From assembly GCA_902798605.1 (NCBI GenBank), contig CADBXH010000157.1, positions 1-5,605 of the forward strand: 5,605 nt of DNA, read 5' to 3'. The notes under the pieces are model-generated. The model made no database searches and was not told where the DNA came from. It worked only from the letters and a program-made list of their open reading frames with translations. A program made the translations under genes and the position numbers. Source of the stretch: an uncultured Ruminococcus sp. GTDB taxonomy: Bacteria; Bacillota_A; Clostridia; Oscillospirales; Acutalibacteraceae. Below, piece by piece: positions 4,810 to 5,605 of this stretch (the first letter of the stretch is position 1; each line of letters begins with the position of its first letter).

Positions 4810-4826
4810 AAACTATTCCTTCCCTA

Positions 4827-4848
4827 TGCGGATATAATGCTATCTGCA
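4827..4848. repeat. Small imperfect inverted repeat
   Basis: TGCGGATA (4827-4834) pairs with TATCTGCA (4841-4848), one G-T wobble, around TAATGC. It lies just past the regulator's terminator. No T-run follows on the plus strand, and the function is unknown. Confidence 0.35.
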
Positions 4849-4850
4849 AA

Positions 4851-4876
4851 GAAAAAAGAGCGTGCCATGCACGCTC
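4851..4876 (-). terminator. Terminator of the Xre-family regulator
   Basis: GAGCGTG (4858-4864) pairs with CACGCTC (4870-4876), loop CCATG. On the minus strand it is followed by TTTTTTC (plus 4857-4851). It lies 17 bases past the regulator's stop codon. Confidence 0.88.
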
Positions 4877-4893
4877 ACAGAACTCTTTACCTT

Positions 4894-5148
4894 TTAGGAC
4901 TTGGTTTCTCTGCCGAGCAGGTAATCCACCGATACCTCAAGAATGTCGGCAAGAGCCACCAGCTCAACATCTGTTACAAATCGAATCTGACCCTCGAGCT
5001 TTGAAAGTCCGGAAGCGTTCATATCTACGCCGTTGACCTGAAGCTGCGCGAGCAATTCCTTTTGCTTCATACCCTTCTGCTTTCTGACAAGCTCCACGCG
5101 GTTGCCTACCAGATTACGGTCTCCAAGTTCCTGCTTACGAAGTCTCAT
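4894..5148 (-). CDS. Xre/Cro-C1 family helix-turn-helix regulator
   Basis: A small DNA-binding protein of 84 residues consisting almost wholly of one HTH_3 (Cro/C1) domain. The first helix is at about 17-26. The helix-turn-helix covers MKQKELLAQL (27-36) and a recognition helix around MNASGLSKLEGQ (43-54). The closing helices run about 60-78 with the family ending VSVDYLLG. There is no sensor or oligomerisation domain, so it probably acts as a short dimeric repressor or activator; its targets are unknown. The ATG at 5148 has GGAGAG at 5157-5162, 8 bases upstream. It is a single-gene unit with its own terminator. It reads toward the orphan RNA and the decayed gene, but nothing in the sequence shows that it controls them. 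The N-terminal 10 residues are basic and may be a flexible arm. Confidence 0.9.
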   Translation of the reverse strand: MRLRKQELGDRNLVGNRVELVRKQKGMKQKELLAQLQVNGVDMNASGLSKLEGQIRFVTDVELVALADILEVSVDYLLGRETKS

Positions 5149-5210
5149 TTTTTACTCTCTCCAAATCGTTTTAATTCTTTTTGAAAATTCTCCAAAAACA
5201 TTATGTACCT

Positions 5211-5239
5211 ATTATAATACTTTATTAGAAAAAAAACAA
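5211..5239 (-). promoter_or_regulatory. Likely promoter of the Xre-family regulator
   Basis: On the minus strand TTGTTT (plus 5234-5239), a 17-base spacer, then TATAAT (plus 5211-5216). The leader would be about 55-60 bases. Confidence 0.6.
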
Positions 5240-5525
5240 GCCCTTTTTGTAAATAAATTTAAAAAAATGAAATTTTTTGTGTTTTTCAGTTACAATTCGT
5301 TTAACTGTTGTTGATTATTAATAATTTATCTATATAGTTAGATAATGCAGTTGTATTATATTACAGTTTATTTTGCTGATGTGGAAAGATGTCAATAGTG
5401 TTAAGAACTTATAGTACGAGTGTTAATTCGTGTTAATGATGTGAAAAAGTCGTTTTTTGCCGATTTTACTACAAGTTATTACAGAAAGATTACAAAGCAA
5501 CGTGGCAAACAATCAAATAAATTCA
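5240..5525. other. AT-rich intergenic region without a supported gene
   Basis: No reading frame with a ribosome binding site and a recognisable product is seen on either strand. Three copies of GTGTTAA occur at 5398-5404, 5420-5426 and 5430-5436. The right end (about 5500-5525) is the 3' exon flank of the group II intron. The region therefore lay downstream of the intron's original insertion site and upstream of the Xre gene. Confidence 0.6.
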
Positions 5526-5605
5526 ATCGAGTAGGAGGCTGCCCATTAATTGAGCAGCCGACCTCTCACACCACCGTGCGTACGGTTCCGTACACGGCGG
5601 TTCAA
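5526..5605 (-). mobile_element. Group II intron, 3' end (domains V and VI), partial
   Basis: Read on the minus strand, the window edge shows the catalytic domain V. A 9-bp lower stem (ACCGCCGTG with CACGGTGGT), a 2-base CG bulge, a 4-bp upper stem (TACG/CGTA) and a GAAC loop occupy plus 5570-5601. Domain VI follows: stem GAGAGG (plus 5567-5562) pairs with CCT and CTC around a single unpaired A (plus 5532), then GGCTGCTC/GGGCAGCC with loop AATTAAT. The intron ends CTCGAT at 5526, an AY end, which puts the bulged A seven bases from the 3' splice site, as expected for the branch point. The short upper stem and a CGC triplet in domain V suggest bacterial class C; this is from memory. The rest of the intron, including any reverse transcriptase/maturase gene, lies beyond the window. 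Confidence 0.85.

Noticed and set aside
4828..4847. TATAAT at 4833-4838 as a possible rightward promoter
   Set aside because: There is no acceptable -35 at 16-18 bases, and the hexamer lies inside a small inverted repeat with no plus-strand gene beyond it.
5102..5314. A 70-codon plus-strand frame opposite the Xre gene start
   Set aside because: It is antisense to the regulator and its promoter and is low-complexity (K/F/N-rich) beyond that, with no ribosome binding site.

Overview
The window looks like a chromosomal stretch from a low-to-medium GC Firmicute, most likely a gut-type Clostridium relative (Ruminococcus/Oscillospiraceae-like). The reasons are the AGGAGG-type ribosome binding sites, consensus TTGACA-17-TATAAT promoters in AT-rich spacers, encoded CCA ends on all five tRNA genes, a B. 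subtilis-like elongator tRNA-Met, and a short SufB/SufD-family protein of the minimal clostridial SUF type. The genus assignment is inference.

Layout. At the left edge an iron-sulfur assembly operon ends (last codons of an upstream gene, then a 308-residue SufB/SufD-family scaffold) and is closed by an intrinsic terminator. A TspO/MBR membrane protein converges on it from the minus strand. From about 1.54 to 2.40 kb is a tRNA island: Gly(TCC) rightward, Thr(TGT)-Tyr(GTA) leftward, and Met(CAT)-Leu(TAA) rightward. The three transcription units have near-consensus promoters and hairpin terminators. Just right of the tRNA-Leu terminator lies the decayed C-terminal end of a large serine recombinase (DUF4368 type), a relic of a former integrative element.

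Next is pyrB (aspartate carbamoyltransferase), transcribed alone from an extended -10 promoter. Its product carries an extra C-terminal segment with four cysteines spaced like the zinc site of the regulatory chain PyrI, but without the PyrI nucleotide-binding domain. No pyrI follows. To its right, on the minus strand, is a roughly 575-bp decayed gene with a perfect promoter, a strong Shine-Dalgarno/ATG and two tandem hairpins with T-tracts, but a reading frame broken many times. It could alternatively be a non-coding RNA. Between it and a small Xre-family regulator gene (minus strand) is an orphan promoter-plus-terminator unit predicted to make an RNA of about 50 nt.

The right edge contains the 3' end of a minus-strand group II intron (domains V and VI, bulged branch-point A, terminal AY). 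Its body and any maturase gene lie outside the window. The 5163-5525 gap holds the Xre gene's likely promoter and AT-rich DNA, with no gene that I can support.

The genes do not form one pathway: this is housekeeping DNA (Fe-S assembly, tRNAs, pyrimidine synthesis) interrupted by mobile-element relics and a decaying gene.
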